The position numbers and the translations under genes were made by a program. 64,000 nucleotides of DNA from Daphnia carinata (lineage: Eukaryota > Arthropoda > Branchiopoda > Diplostraca > Daphniidae): the NCBI RefSeq assembly GCF_022539665.2, contig NC_081337.1, positions 8,780,679 through 8,844,678 of the forward strand, in the 5' to 3' direction. The notes under the pieces are model-generated. The model did no database searches, was not told the DNA's origin, and saw only the letters and a program-made list of their open reading frames with translations. Positions 36,801-52,478 of this stretch are shown piece by piece (the first letter of the stretch is position 1; each line of letters opens with the position of its first letter).

Positions 36801-39800
36801 GAAGGTTGCCGTCACGAATGATTGCATTGCGGTTACACGTCACGAGAAAATTTGGCTATTTAGAAGCAAAAACAACAGCACCGGTTTAACAAAAAAATCA
36901 ATTGACCAGGGGGTAATGAGGAAATGAAAACAACAAAAAAGACTTAAACTCGTAAAGCGTTTTTTTTTTTTTAACGGTGTAAACCAGTTGCCATGTTAAC
37001 TTGAACTTGACGAGAGGATTCACTCTTCATTATTGATCGGGTGGGCATTAATTATCTGGAAGAACGCGATCGAGTAAAGATGATGTTGAAAAAAAGAAAA
37101 GGCTTGTTTTCCCCGTTACACTTTTTGTGTGGTAATGAGATTTGCATTGTTGTTCCGACCTGTTCCCCCATTTCGATTGGAAATCCGGAAATCCATTTAC
37201 TTGCTTTATCTGAATGTTTTGGCGACTTGTCGTGTTCTTTTTTTTTATCAGTTGCGGTACATTGAAGTAAAACCCCAGTAAAAACCCAACAGCGAGTTTC
37301 TGCGCTCTTCCTCTCGTACGTTTTATTCTCCCCCTCCTGTTTTTATGTTTGGTCGAGTAGAAAACAAAAACCTCCCCCTTCCAGGAACTACTTTTTTTTT
37401 TTTCATGTTGCTGCATGTTTGTCATGTGAGTTTTAGCTGTCGGCTAAACAACTCATAAGAAACTTATTGGATGTTCCCAACCGTAGGGCGAAGAAGTTAA
37501 AATCCGAATAAAACTAGACGCACTCAGGATTTCTTTTTTTCGGGAAAAAAAAACAAATGTGACGAGTAGCATTTTTGAATTTGAGTAGAGAAATGGAAGG
37601 TATGAGGCTATTCACCTTTTATCACATTGGACACGGCTAGCACGTCAAGGACGTACCCTTGCTCCTTCTTTTGTTTCCCGACTGTAAAACGCGTCAATGC
37701 ATGATTGCATTGATGGTCTCCCTTTATTGACCAGAACAATTGCTTGACAGTGTCAAATGCCTTTCGTGACTTGATGCTATTGTTAATACTTAAAAAAAAA
37801 ACAAAAAAACATGTTGATCGTTGCCAATTGCTAACCGCAAGTTCAATATCGGAGAGAAGGCACGAATGTCTTCACCCTCCAACTTCTTGCCTTTGCCGCG
37901 TTCAAAGTCCTCCCGTGTCACGGAAAATCACGCAGCATGGAAGCATGAAAAGTCGCAAGTTTTTTTTTTTTTTGTTTTGTCGTTCTTTGAAACACTCTGA
38001 GAAATTCGATAATCTTCTATTTTTTTAATGCTCTGAGTGTGTAAAGTGTATGATCTTCACTTTCACTGGAAAAGTGGCGTTAGTCGAACTTCTCGAATGT
38101 ATGCGTGACCTTCTTGTCCGACCTTTTTATTTTTCGAGAAGCCGTGAGAGAAATTTAATTTCTCGAATAAAACGAGTGAAGTTTGTTTTATTGCCCGGCT
38201 AAAAAAAAAAAAAAAATGCCGTCGGTAGCAAAGTTTTGTGTTTCACTTGCAATGTTTTCTTTGTGTGTCTAAAATGCACCGATTGGCCGGGCTATGATAC
38301 ACCGACTGCGCACGGTATTTTTCTACTCACCGGGGTGAACATGTTGACGAAGATGATTACACGCATGGCGGTTCACTAGACGGATCTAATCGTGGAAATG
38401 AAGAAGGCAATTGTTTGCTAAGCTACATCGTTTTCAATGTAGCACTTCTTTCTTTTTCCCATACGTGTAGCTTCCACTTCTTATGTAATTAAGCTCTTCC
38501 TTTTGGGAGGGGTTTTTAACAAAAGATGCGTTAGAAAAAAAGGCACCGCGGAATTTCCTTCACCTTTTTTTTCTTCTCTTTGATCCTTGTTGTATTCACT
38601 GACGTCTGTGAAAAAATCAGAGCCATGCAAAGGGAAATTGTTGGATCTGACAAGCGCAGAACTTTGTAATTGACAGGTTCCTGTAGTCAGTTTTTTGAGA
38701 AAATGGCAGAACTGACGCGCTATTGTCAGCAAAATTGAATGCGGTTAGACTTGTTTTGATTGCGCAATTTTAGCTGTTGGAGCCGTAACGCTTTTGTGTT
38801 AATAGTGCGTGTCTACTCGAAAAAATACTCGTGTTATCGAACGTTTGATCATGTTGGCTATCTCTTTTAAATCATGTCCATCATTCCGTAATGAGAAGCA
38901 AAGTGGTATCACTCTAGAAGCTTTTGGAATTATGAAACAGGTAAAAAACAAACAAAAGAAAAACGTATTGTATGCCACAAAGGTTTTTTTTTTTTTTGTG
39001 ATTTTAAGCGGAGTAGAGGAATATGAGGCAAACGGATACGAGTTTCGCAAACGTGATAATTAAAATACCAAATGGCAAGAAAAATAAGACAAAAAGCATT
39101 ACTACAGGACGTCATCACGTAAAGAAAACGAGAAATTACTTGTTTTTAAATATATCGGGAATGATGCAAGACGCTGGAGTAACACTCTTTGTCGCTCGTT
39201 TTTATTTTTCGTAGCCAATGGAATGTAATAGAAAAGGTGTACTCGCTATAGTCAGGTAGCTGGAGCAATTTAAATGCTGTAAAAGACAGGAAATGGACCG
39301 CGAGGAACTATTTGAGTGCGTAGGTTCTCCTACCGTTTTTTCTTTCTTTTTCGCCGCAAGTATATCGAGAGCGCAATACATTCATTAATGTCATAATCTC
39401 TTTTTCTTTACATCCATGCGTTTTCCCTATTATTTTTTTTTTTTAAATCATCCGTTAAAAAAGACAAAGACGCATTTTTTTTGGCGAGTGTTCATGCTAA
39501 TGACCTGTTGCCAGATCAATGCCTTTTATAAAAATAATCTTGATGGTCAACTGACGAAACAGTGGACAAAGACATTGGATCGCGAGGCTGCACTCAACGA
39601 AACCTTTTTCTTAACAAGTCCACATTTAAAAAAAAATAAAGAAATACATTTTTTTTTTGCTGGTTTGAAACAGCTGCACTTGAGGCTGGCCTTTCTCTTG
39701 CATCACCATGGGTGGGAGAAAGATGAGAAAAGAGCGGAGAAAACTCCGTTCGATTCGTTGCGGATGGCTAGTCTTTAGTGAATGTCCAAGGACGGATCAG

Positions 39801-40298
39801 CTTAGACTGTCCGTCTCAGTGTTGTTGACGCCGGACAAACAGCAGTGGCTAAAGCCATCGCTCACAGATTTTTCTTTTTCAAAAAATACTTTCCTACCCA
39901 CGTCGTATTGAGACCGCAAGGCCGTTAGAACGGACTTGCGACGGTTGAGCCTTTGGCTGCTCTTACGTGCAATTGCACGTTATTGCCGGTCAAGCGGGCG
40001 GGCAAATGCACAGTCCAGCAAGGCACTCTTCCTTGTTTTTTCCCCCAGCTATTATTTATCTGTTTGTATTTTTTTTTTACACGCAGTATCGTTAAAGAGA
40101 AGTACGGTACAATTCATTTGAGGAATGTGTCCTGTCTTACTCTCTCGCTCGAGGCTTTCTCAGTGAGAGCGAAGAAAGCAGAACATTTAAGTCGTACCAC
40201 TTCCCATTTCAATCAGTTTAATTGCCAAAACCAGCACCGCAAAAAAAAAATAACAAATTAAATTCTTAATTTTTTAAATCTTACCTCGTCAAAGACAT
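33827..40298 (-). CDS. Gene B: secreted protein with three NGKP repeats, relative of gene A
   Basis: Three coding exons on the minus strand: 40285-40298 (14 nt, ATGTCTTTGACGAG|GTAAGA), 34530-34797 and 33827-34219, joined in frame to 224 residues. Intron 1 is 5,486 bp. The joined N terminus MSLTRMILLPVILMVMTG ending PASA|DPRL is a clear signal peptide. After VYFIKLPPQPHYY come three units of the form [F/Y]xxNGKPxx[V/L]Y: DFTANGKPENVYHW, NYYNNGKPHKLYFVKP and NFKGNGKPNQLYFVQP. They are separated by Thr/Pro/Ser linkers, including eight consecutive Thr. Gene A has one such unit and IYYIKLP, and the same 14-nt first exon and intron phase, so the two are diverged paralogues. I do not recognise a named family. 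A secreted matrix or cuticle-associated role is inference. Confidence 0.8.
34798..40284 (-). other. 5.5-kb first intron of gene B
   Basis: Non-coding as far as can be seen. It is AT-rich with many T/A runs and only short overlapping open frames on both strands. As in gene A, its size contrasts with the short introns elsewhere and it is the likely place for intronic regulatory elements. Confidence 0.55.
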
Positions 40299-40554
40299 TG
40301 TGTAGCGTGGGATCTTTAACACTGGCGAATCGTTAACTTCAATCGTCCAACAGATTTTTGATTTGTTTGATTAATTCGATCTCGTTGCGACACTTGCAGT
40401 GCCTCAGTAAACTCGAAAAATCAGATGTTTTGGCAAAGAGGATCTGAATTTCTAACTTGCTTTTCGTGCTACGTTTGTTAACAATTGGCTTTTAAGAAAA
40501 TCAACAAGAGAAGACGAGCACAGTGTTGAGCGTCATCAACGAGTGGCGCAAAGC

Positions 40555-40595
40555 GACTGATGCAGTTCGGCTACTGGCGAAGACTCTTTAATAAA
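40555..40595 (-). promoter_or_regulatory. TATA-like box and initiator of gene B
   Basis: On the minus strand TTTATTAAAG (40595 to 40586) precedes the initiator ATCAGTC (start A near 40558) by about 35 bp. The coding start at 40298 follows a ~260-nt leader. The initiator core TCAGTC is the same as in gene A. Confidence 0.55.
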
Positions 40596-40635
40596 GGCCC
40601 CGGCTCACGGTTGGGTCCCGCACCGCAAGAACTTG

Positions 40636-40637
<2 letters not shown>

Positions 40638-40671
<34 letters not shown>
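40638..40671. repeat. (CA)n microsatellite next to gene B promoter
   Basis: Seventeen uninterrupted AC/GT dinucleotides begin about 45 bp upstream of the TATA-like box of gene B. Such tracts can adopt Z-DNA and vary in length, so this could influence the promoter. Confidence 0.95.
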
Positions 40672-40673
<2 letters not shown>

Positions 40674-43600
40674 TAGACTTAAACACACCTTTGGTAGTTC
40701 TTCTGCCGATGGGAATTGCGATTCTTCTTTGTGTTCTTTCAAGGGGGTGCAACCACTGATACAAATTGTGTTTTCTTTTCTAATTTTTTATTTTGGTCCC
40801 GTTTAAATCCGAAAGTCATTTTGAGCATCTGTTGCTATTTATGTTGCGGGGGATGCTATTTTCAATAACAGTCGAAGAGAAAGTCTTTCAGTAAGAAACA
40901 TTCGCGAATTGAACCGGAACATTAGCCGTAACATCTTCCATTAGGAAAGTAAAAGAGAAGTTTTATATTGACTGGACAATCGATAAATTCACAATAAAAT
41001 AAACGGGGAAGTCTAAACATATCGAAGAGAAAATTGTGCTTTCGTTGGGGCTCTCTCTCTCTCGCGGTGAAAATGCTTATAGGCTTGTTTTGGCACAGGA
41101 GGATAGTAAATTTCCACTGCAATCAGATTGCTTGTTTTAGACACGAAGAGAAAATTAGAACAGCCGTTTTCTGTCATTGCAGCTTTCATTGATCTACCAT
41201 CAATTAAACTACGCGCCAAACTACACGCTCCAATTCGTTAGCACGTTCCCCATTGGACAATAGCTGCAATTCATACCTTTTTAAAATTTTTGCTGGAATG
41301 GCAGAAAAATCTCCACCGTTCCTTGTCTTGTTGACCTCAATGACGATTCGTTTCTAGAAGTATTTTTGTACCGGCCAAAACGGCGGTTTCTTGGGTATGA
41401 GTAGGCAACAAGTTATAGGTTCGTCATTGACGCTGCGTACTCTGAGATGTTTCTTGCTTTTTTTTTAAGTTATTGTTTTTCTTTATTTGTTTTATTTGCG
41501 CCTACCTTTCGTTGTTTCACTCCACTTCATCGATCAAACAAGTCACGACAGGGGGTATCACGCTGGAACAAATTAAAAGGAAAGCGACCGTAGGCAAAAC
41601 GCGCTCATTATCATCGCTTGACTTCATTAATGTCATGAATTTCGTGAGATGAACTAAAAGGTCCATCCGCATATAATGTATACATACAGGGAATCCGGTT
41701 AAATTTCAACAGCTTTTAATTATATGGATAGATTTTTTTTACCCTTCCGTGCAAATTCAAAGTTGTTCCGGTGTTTGACCAGTAATTTTATAAATAGCTG
41801 GTGATTCTGGTTAGCAGATTTATTTTTTGCGACAAATTCAATGACGCAATGACGGAACAAAGTGCAAATTAGGTTTAAAAATTTTTGTTTCGCCTGTTAT
41901 TTGACCCATTCCAAAAGAAAAAAAATTTCTTTCTCGTCAAAGTGGACCGAATTTTTTTCATTTCCACGGAATGATGTCCAGATGCTGTCGACTTTCTATC
42001 CGCCTTGCATTTTTTTACGGTTCTCTTGCTTAAACAATGTCAACGAAGGCGACGCCTCTTCGTTGTTCCAGGCTCGTATAACACAACAATCGTGTAAAAA
42101 CAATTGAAAAATGCATCCAAAATGGCGAGAGAAAACCAGGACGTCATTCCGCTTCCAACTACGGACGTTTTTACTCGTTCATTCCTGTGCTTTATTCTTT
42201 AGTTACATCCTCATATTCAAGTGTCATTCCATTCCACACGGTTCATTCTAGTTTACTTATTAACGTTATTTGCCATAACGAAACAATGAGCCTCCTTGCA
42301 TAAGGAACCGCTAGCCTACACTATGTTGTCTAGTTGATTAAAGGCTACGAACGTGCGTACAGCAATTCAGCTCACATTTTTTGTTATGAAGATTCTTTTT
42401 TTTCCAGTTTTTTAAATGATAGTCCGTTTATTGTTACAAACGCGGCGGACAAGAACGTGTCAAAGGCGGCAAAAAAAGGAAAGCCTAATTAGAATGCGTT
42501 AACCGCTTTATTTGAATAGCACGTATACACACCTGGCAGGTAATGCAATTGTGTTACATGGCTTCTCGTTCTACTTGGAATGGCGCCCTTTTGGCTTGAT
42601 CCGTTGATTACCGACGCGCCTTGGTGAAGTTTGCGATTGAATCAGCGAAAAATAAAACTGTGCGCACCTGAGTGACGGCGTGACTGATTCACGGTGCGTC
42701 ACTTCGTTAAAGACGAGGCGAAAGAGGGGGGGGCTGTCTGTACAAATTTGGACCTAGCGACCCCCACGAATAGTCTTAATCAGAAACAGTGCATTACATT
42801 TCAAAGAATTTCTATAAATTGTTTATCACGTCACTGTTTCACGTTGGAGAAGATTGCCAAAGAAAACATCAAATTCCAAGATAGGCATCGATGTTGATTA
42901 ATGCTGACGGTACGTTGTTCGCTCGACGTTATACCGTTTCATTCATTGTGAAAGCCTACGAATTTTTGGAAAATAGTCCTGCGAGCTTTTGATTATTGCG
43001 TCAGTAGACGATTATGCCCGTATGGCTAGCATTTTTAATATATTTGATTACGTTCAATTCGATAACTTTGTCTCGCCGTTTTCCGGCTTTTCACATTTTG
43101 TTGACATCGACCGAACTATTTCAAGTTTTTTTTTCTCGAACTTTATTTGATGTAAAAAAAAACGAACAACGTCGACAGCGTTTCAGACAGTTATACAAAA
43201 AGTTGCATTTCAACTTGATGTCGTTCCCGTTATTTTTGAGTGCTTTCGTTACTGAACGTGAAACAAAAAAAAATCCAAACGTCCTTCTCGTTTATAATTT
43301 TCCAGTCAGAATGTCACTATTCTTCTTACGTGTATCAAGCGATTTGTACATACTGGCGCTGGTTTCAGTCCCGTTTTTTTTTTCTCTTCCGTCCTTGCTC
43401 AACATGAACAGAGGCGAGAAAAAAAAACTAAATTTTGAGCCGGGATTTTGTTTAATAACTAATAAGCTCACATACCGTCACATGACGTGACGTTGTTCCA
43501 ACTGCTGCTGGCAGCACAATCTCGCGTTTCCGGTCACGTCTAAAAGCCCTTCCGGGGCGCGTGCATCACACAACTCTTGGTACTGTTATATCCAAACTCG

Positions 43601-46600
43601 GGCCTATATTTTGGCTGCCGGGCAGTACGTGCATGCCCGCGTCTAGAAAAGAAAAAACAGTCTTGTAATATCGTTGTAACGTCCTTAACTTTCTTGTGTT
43701 TTTAGCTTTTATTTTCTTTGTTGTCTTGGGAGGATAAAAAACGAACCATCGAAGCAGAAGACAAGCAAAATAAAAATGTATTAGAAAAGAAACGGTTTGT
43801 GCAGTCCAATAGTGAAATGGACTGTGTAGGAAGTGGTGCCACGTTAAGTATTTGAAATGGACCAACAAGAAATTCATTTAAAATGAGTCATTCGGCCAGC
43901 CGGAAATGAGACGATACAAGAGAACAGTAGCAATAGTAACGGAATCAATAATAATAATTTCTTATCTTTTTCTTTTTTATTCTGTTTCTTTGTCATCGTC
44001 CCTTTTCAAGTTTCCGTTTCTTATTCATTTAAATCATTTTTCTTTAGCTCGAATTATTATTGTCTGTTAGTTGGTGTTTTCTTTTGTCGGAGGAAATGAA
44101 GTAAGTCGAACAGCTTCATGCATTTCTAGAGCTGCTACCGCTGCTCTATTAAGTAACACCAAACTGTTTTTTACGTACACGCGTTTATACGGCACATTTA
44201 TAGCAAAGCGAAGAAAGAAAACGTAAAGGTGCTTTCTCCTTACGTATTATGAGCGATACAAATGATAACGGAGACTAGTGATGGCACGTACTGTCACCAG
44301 ACAAAACCTGCAACAAATGCCCCTTTTTTCAGCCTGAAAAGAGGCCGACCACATTTCTTTTTCCTCCAAAATTATAAACGTATTGTTACAACAGTCCATC
44401 TTTTTCCATTTCTTTTGCATTGCAGTCTGCCAACTTTTTAAAGATTTTTCAAAGGAGAAACTCAATTTTATTACGTGTAAATAAAAGATTGCCACTCAAG
44501 TAAACTACAATAATAAATCAAGGCAGCTGCTTGTAGTCGGAGCCCTCAAAAATAATTTAACTATAAAGACAGTAGTCTACACTTTTTTATTCAGTTGAAA
44601 AACCCCAATTTTTCACGGGAAGAAAAAAAAGCTTCCCGTGTACAGGATGCGATAATTTCATCTTCTTGTTTTTGGTTTTAAGAGAATTCGTCAACTTAAA
44701 AAAAAATTTATGTCCTGTTTGTTTTACATCTGCATATCTTTCAGTGTTTCGATTCTTTAGAAATACTTTGATATGGCGCTTGAACTGCGGTAGAGCGCCG
44801 CCTGTGAATCATGAGCAAAACATTTGTACATTTCTTACGGGCGACACATCCGAGGTGGCTGTCACCCAGATGGTATGATTTCTTGGCGGTTCAGTTCAGG
44901 AACTAACGAAATGCCGTGAAAGAAAATGTGAAAAAAGAAAAAATGCTGCGACCAATTTGTAGAATGCCATTTTTGAGTACGTTTACATTAAATTCCTTGA
45001 TTCGTTTCGAGAAGAATAAAAAAACATGGAAGATTTGTTTTTTAATTTAATTTTTCCTTTTTGTTTTTACAATCTTCTTCTGGTTGCAATATTTTTTGTT
45101 TCCTTTTACTGATTGCACAAAAACGAAAGAGTTGTCGGGATCGTTAAAAATGCTGCTGAAATCCAAATCGAATTGTTACGAGACCATCATCTTTGCTACG
45201 TAATTTTTTTTTTCTTTCCTTTTTTGTCGGTTTCCAACTCGTTTGTTTGTTTTTCTTTTCAAACCCAAAATTCTATTTTGTTTGTGTCCAGTTGTACGTG
45301 AATATGTACATAGTCAAATTCCAAAAATTAGAAACGTAAATGACTTGGGGTGATTGCACGAACACCGCAAAAATCCCCATGCCAGAAACGACCGCGAAGG
45401 CAAGGTTGTTCGCTTTTTTTTTTTTTTTTTTTGCTTATGAAATATTTCACAACCACCTGCGTTAATTTCTCTGTATGTGTCTGTAAGTGTTTTTCTCCTT
45501 TCGCCGTTTTTCCATCGCCAAATCACTGACGGTCAACCGTAAGTCCCTCGCCCAATCTAGTGGCCACACACAGACATTTGACATCGTAAAAGAAAATGGA
45601 CACAATGTCTGCCAATTCACGCTGCTATTTCGATTTGTTTTATTTTTACAACAGGCTTATTGTAGTGAATGCCTTTAAAGGACACCATTAATTCTGATTT
45701 CCTTTTAGTTTTTTTTTAGCTGCAATACGTATAGTATAAGAGGATTAGGAAGGGCACGACTGTTGGCCATGCAGACTGAATTCATTCTCTTTCGTGTTTT
45801 TTTTTTTCGAGAAAAAGAGTTATAGCGCAAAAGGAAGTATTTCATTTGCACTATTAAGAACATTTTATAAGATAAATGTGCAATTGTTTACCGCAAAAAG
45901 ACGGAGAGAGGGGTAACGCGTAAAAAATTACTTTTGGCGGTTTGCATCGATAAGAGGAAACTAGCCAAATCGTGATTCTATTTCACGCTTCTTAAAGACG
46001 AAAATAAATATTTCAAACGACAATTAATATGTCTAGTGAGGACGTGATAGTAATATTATTATTTTTTCTTATTCTAGGGCCGCCAGAGAACCCAGCACCT
46101 ATCGGCGACAAGACGCAACATTCAGAAATTCGTACATGGTTCTAAATAAGAAAAGGCTATTACACGAAAAAGGGACATAACAATTTAATCTCAATCGCAT
46201 CACTGGAAAGACAGGTAAGAAGTTCAGCTCTATTCAAACCTAAAAATATGTGTGCAAGAAATGGCTCGTTCGGGTCAGTAGCGATCATCATTCGGTCATT
46301 TACGTATTAACAAGCCTTTGGTTCACGCTCATTATTATACCTATGGCTATGTATTGAGATCACGCTTATCCCACGGTTTTTTTTTCCTCCGTTCGATGCT
46401 TCCCTGTCTCCCACGAAATGCAACTTTGAAATACTTGGCCAGTGTTTCGGTTTCCAGATTGCTACATGTTATTAGCCCCCCCACTTGCCCTTAGCCTACT
46501 GGGGGGACAATAACCTAGCTGGGCAGATGCTTTGGCAATTCACAATCCCAAATAGTTTCGTCTCTCGTTAGTTGATTACATTTTTTTTTACCCGTTGCCA

Positions 46601-47464
46601 ACAGAAAACAGTCGTTGGAGACCCAATTTGGATGCGTTTAAACTGCACACGTTCTTATACGTCTGTAGTTATAAAAATATAATTAAGTGGGTTTAATTTC
46701 GCCAAGTCGTCGATAGTCGTAGTAAGACCAGTTGGTGGTTCCGCCAGTATGCGACCGCAGGTTATGCCGGTCGTTTTCGATACAGTATTTGGATAGCAAT
46801 GATGGTTGGTGGGAGATACTGCAGCTTTTGTTTCCTTACACTTGAATTATCGTTCAAAATTAACGCTCCACCAATTTTTTAAAATTATGTTTTGTGTGGA
46901 AGAGAGCCGCCATCACTTCCATTCAGTTTAAGTCATATATTGAGTTTTTAAAATACCGATTTTTTCCTAAGAACTTCAGGTGTTATCGTAGTTCGAAGAT
47001 CTTTAATGACGAACTACTCAAGAACGGACGATTCAAGGTATTGACCAATTTGGTAAAATAAAGAATGAGGAAATACAGATTTGATATGAAATTGTTGGAC
47101 ATGGTACCAATGATGGGCCTTTAATAATGGAATGATGTGTGGCAATTTAATGCTACCGCACATGTGTGTATCGGGAAATGTGGTTGAACAATTCTACACA
47201 GTTGTTATTTTTCGCCGATATGCCAAACAGATAGGTGGGGAAATCGATTTGACACTAAGTATGAAGAAATCCATTAGGAAAATGAAAAAAAAAGAAAACA
47301 AGTTAAATTCAAAGAAAATCCCGCATGCCGCATTGACGTTAGATCGTATCAAACGGTAGCTAGTCATGACGTATTTTGCTTGATCAAAAATAAAAAAAAA
47401 AGGGTGAAGAAAAGAGCGCACTTAGCAAATCCTTTCCTTTCTTCATGAGGAAGGCCGTCATGGC
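40672..47464. other. 6.8-kb gene-poor region
   Basis: No gene supported. It has AT-rich DNA, many homopolymers and scattered short open frames without family resemblance (the longest, 43014-43490, is dominated by hydrophobic and Lys/Phe low complexity). A segment 46078-46214 is bordered by good acceptor and donor signals but has no clear coding frame; it may be a non-coding exon or chance. Confidence 0.5.
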
Positions 47465-49846
<2,382 letters not shown>

Positions 49847-50284
49847 GGTGATTATGCAGATACAAGTTTAATATGAAGACACGATAAACACAGCGGGGGA
49901 AGGGAGAACGTAATCTTGGCTGATTTTAACAAAGTAAATTTCACCGTAACTGTGAGCCGGTATAGTTGAGAAAAAGGCTAGGTAAATGGCGTCGACTCTA
50001 CTTCTCGACGCACGAAGGCAACGCTGTTACTTATTTAAGTTTTTGAATTACTGTTTAGATGGCACGTTAAAAACGCCTATTTTCTACTTAAAATGACAAG
50101 TTCTAAAAAAAAAATTCATCCTTAAAGAGAATTTGTTGTGTAGTATTCGCTGGAGTCTTAATTCTTAATTCTCAATTCTGAAGGACGAGCATTTAAATAA
50201 ATGGCAAGTCTGTAGTCCTCATTTTTGACGTGTTCGTCTGCTAGTGTAGGAATTAAAAAGACAAACACGTGCATCGTTTAAAAA
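49847..50284. promoter_or_regulatory. Shared promoter region of U2AF large subunit and RBM28
   Basis: Divergent start codons 438 bp apart imply that both promoters lie here. No TATA box is evident and no factor site was assigned. Confidence 0.5.
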
Positions 50285-52469
50285 ATGGACGATCCTTCAA
50301 ACAAGAAAAAATCTGTTGATAACAAAACCAACGCGTCAAAGAAAAAGAAGCCCAACAAAAAAGGAAGAATAATTATTCGCAATTTGTCTTTTAAAGTAAG
50401 CCAGAAACCTTTCTGTTTTTACTTTTGTACATATCTCGCTTACAACACCTTTTGAATTTCATAACAGGCAACAGAAGATGCAGTGCGAAATTGGTTCTTG
50501 AAATATGGAGAAATTGAAGATGTCAAATTATTAAGGAAACCCAATGGTACATTGGTTGGCTGTGGTTTTGTCCAGTATAAAACTGTTCCTTGTGCGGCCA
50601 GGGCGATTAAGGAATGCAATGCAAAACCATTCTTGGGTGAGAAAATCTGTGTACTTCAAGGTTAAAGAAAGGAGTTCTGACATTTAATGCTGTTGTTGTT
50701 TTTTAGGGAGACCAATTGCTGTTGACTGGGCCATCCCCAAGCAACAGTATGCTACTCAGAATAAACAAACTGAAGATGTCCAGACACCAAATGAGAAACC
50801 ACTGGCTGAAGGTAATGAAACAAAAGAAAACTCTGATGAAGAAGACTCTGATGAGGAAGAAGACAAAGCTTCAGACATTAATGCTGAGGAGGGCTCAGAT
50901 AGTGAAGTTGAGAAGGGCTCGGGTGATGATGAAAATCCTAATAAAGAGAAAAAAAATATCTGGAAGGGTGATAGTGCTGAAGTAGAAAGGAAAAGTGATG
51001 TAGGAGAAGGAAAGACGCTGTTCATTAGAAATTTGGACTTTACAACCACGAAAGAATCCTTGAAAAACTTCTTTGAGGAATTTGGCAGTGTTCACTATGC
51101 TTTGTTGTGTGTGGATAAAGTTATGGAGAGGCCTAAGGGCACTGGCTTTGTGAAATTCAAAGTAAGTTGTCTATTTTGGAAGAAAAAGCTATTTGATACA
51201 TTTCTTTTTTTTAGGATGCTGAATCGGCTCAAAAATGCCTAGACGCATCTCGTAATCCTTATTTGCAGTTGGATGGCCGCGTTTTAGACGTTGTTCTCGC
51301 AGTTACTCGAGAAGACCTAGAAAACAAAAAACAGGAGGCTGAAAAGAAAGAACATAAGGATAAGAGAAACCTATTTCTTGCACGCGAAGGATGTGCGTAA
51401 CCTATTGAAATTTTCAACAGTAAAATATCATGTCTCACGTGCTCTTCGTTCTTTTTAGTCATTAGACCCGGAACCTTAGCCGCCCAAGGAGTTTCTCCAA
51501 CTGACATGGCAAAGCGACAACAAAATGAGCTTTGGAAAAAACAAATGCTTCGAAATCTCCACATGTTTATTTCACGTGAACGCCTCTGTGTTCACAATTT
51601 ACCACCGTCGCTTTCGGATCAACAGTTGGCAAAACTTTTCAAAAAGCATTCCTCTCCAGATGCTAAAATCGTAGAGGTATGTATACTTTGAGATACGTGA
51701 AGCATAGAACTTGTGTAACCTTTTATATTTTTAAGGCACGGGTTATGCGAGATATGAAAGTAATTGGTGAAGGAAATATACACCCCTCTAAAGGGTATGG
51801 CTTTGTAACATTCACAATACACGAAGACGCACTCCTCGCATTGCGTAACATTAACAACAATCCAACTTTATTTTCAAAAGACAAGGTAATATCCCGTCAT
51901 TTCTACTTTTTGAGATATGTTTAACTGATAGATATTCGGTATGTTATTAGCGTCCTATTGTTGAGTTCAGCGTGGAAAACCGTGCTGCTGTAAAGGCCAA
52001 ACAAAACCGTGTACAAAAAAGTCTCGAAAACGTTAAAAAGGGAAAGAATGACAAAACGATCCCTAGTGGCGCGTCTACAGTTGATTTACCTGTGCAAGAG
52101 TATAGTGGTGCCAAAGCCGATCCTAAAATAAAAGGACTGCCGTCGCATCGAGGACCAAAAATTCGACATCGCAAACGCCCTAGTGCACCTGACGCGGATA
52201 GTGTCCCGGCGAAGAAACCGAAAATTCGAAGGAAAATGTTCAAAAATCCTGAAAACCGCAAAGCTTCAATGAAGAAGAAAAGACCGGAGGTAAATATTAA
52301 TTGTTTAACAAATGATCAGATTTGGTAACCAATAATTTGAATGCAGGGTGTTGGTTCCAAAACAAAAGCCGTGAAGAAAAAAATCGGTACACCTCGAAGT
52401 GGTAGTACTGCTTCTAAAGTAACAAAAGCTAATGCTGCTGGAAAGAAAGGCAAATGGTTTGATTCGTAA
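50285..52469 (+). CDS. RBM28: Nucleolar RNA-binding protein RBM28 (Nop4 family)
   Basis: Eight exons: 50285-50395, 50468-50636, 50707-51161, 51215-51392, 51459-51676, 51736-51885, 51951-52289 and 52347-52469, joined in frame to 580 residues. Three RRMs are seen: IIIRNLSFK...GCGFVQYK...AVDWAIPK (about 28-105), LFIRNLDFT...GTGFVKFK (about 190-270), and LCVHNLPPS...GYGFVTF (about 345-430). Between the first two is a long acidic Asp/Glu-Ser stretch. Family signatures include LAREGFIRPGT, KRPIVEFSVEN, LPSHRGPKIR and the C-terminal KWFDS. Family knowledge: Nop4/RBM28 acts in pre-60S ribosome maturation and associates with spliceosomal snRNAs. By alignment from memory, the first RRM here matches the second RRM of human RBM28 (759 aa), so the human N-terminal RRM appears to be missing. 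Convergent with the CK1 gene. Confidence 0.94.
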
Positions 52470-52478
52470 GGTTAAAAC

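Noticed and set aside
43014..43490. 158-codon plus-strand open frame
   Set aside because: Composition is Phe/Leu/Lys-rich from AT-rich DNA, homopolymers interrupt it and no family is recognised.
46960..47060. Exon-like stretch bordered by TTCAG and AAG|GTATTG
   Set aside because: Its frames are broken by stops or give a peptide of about 20 residues with no resemblance to any family.
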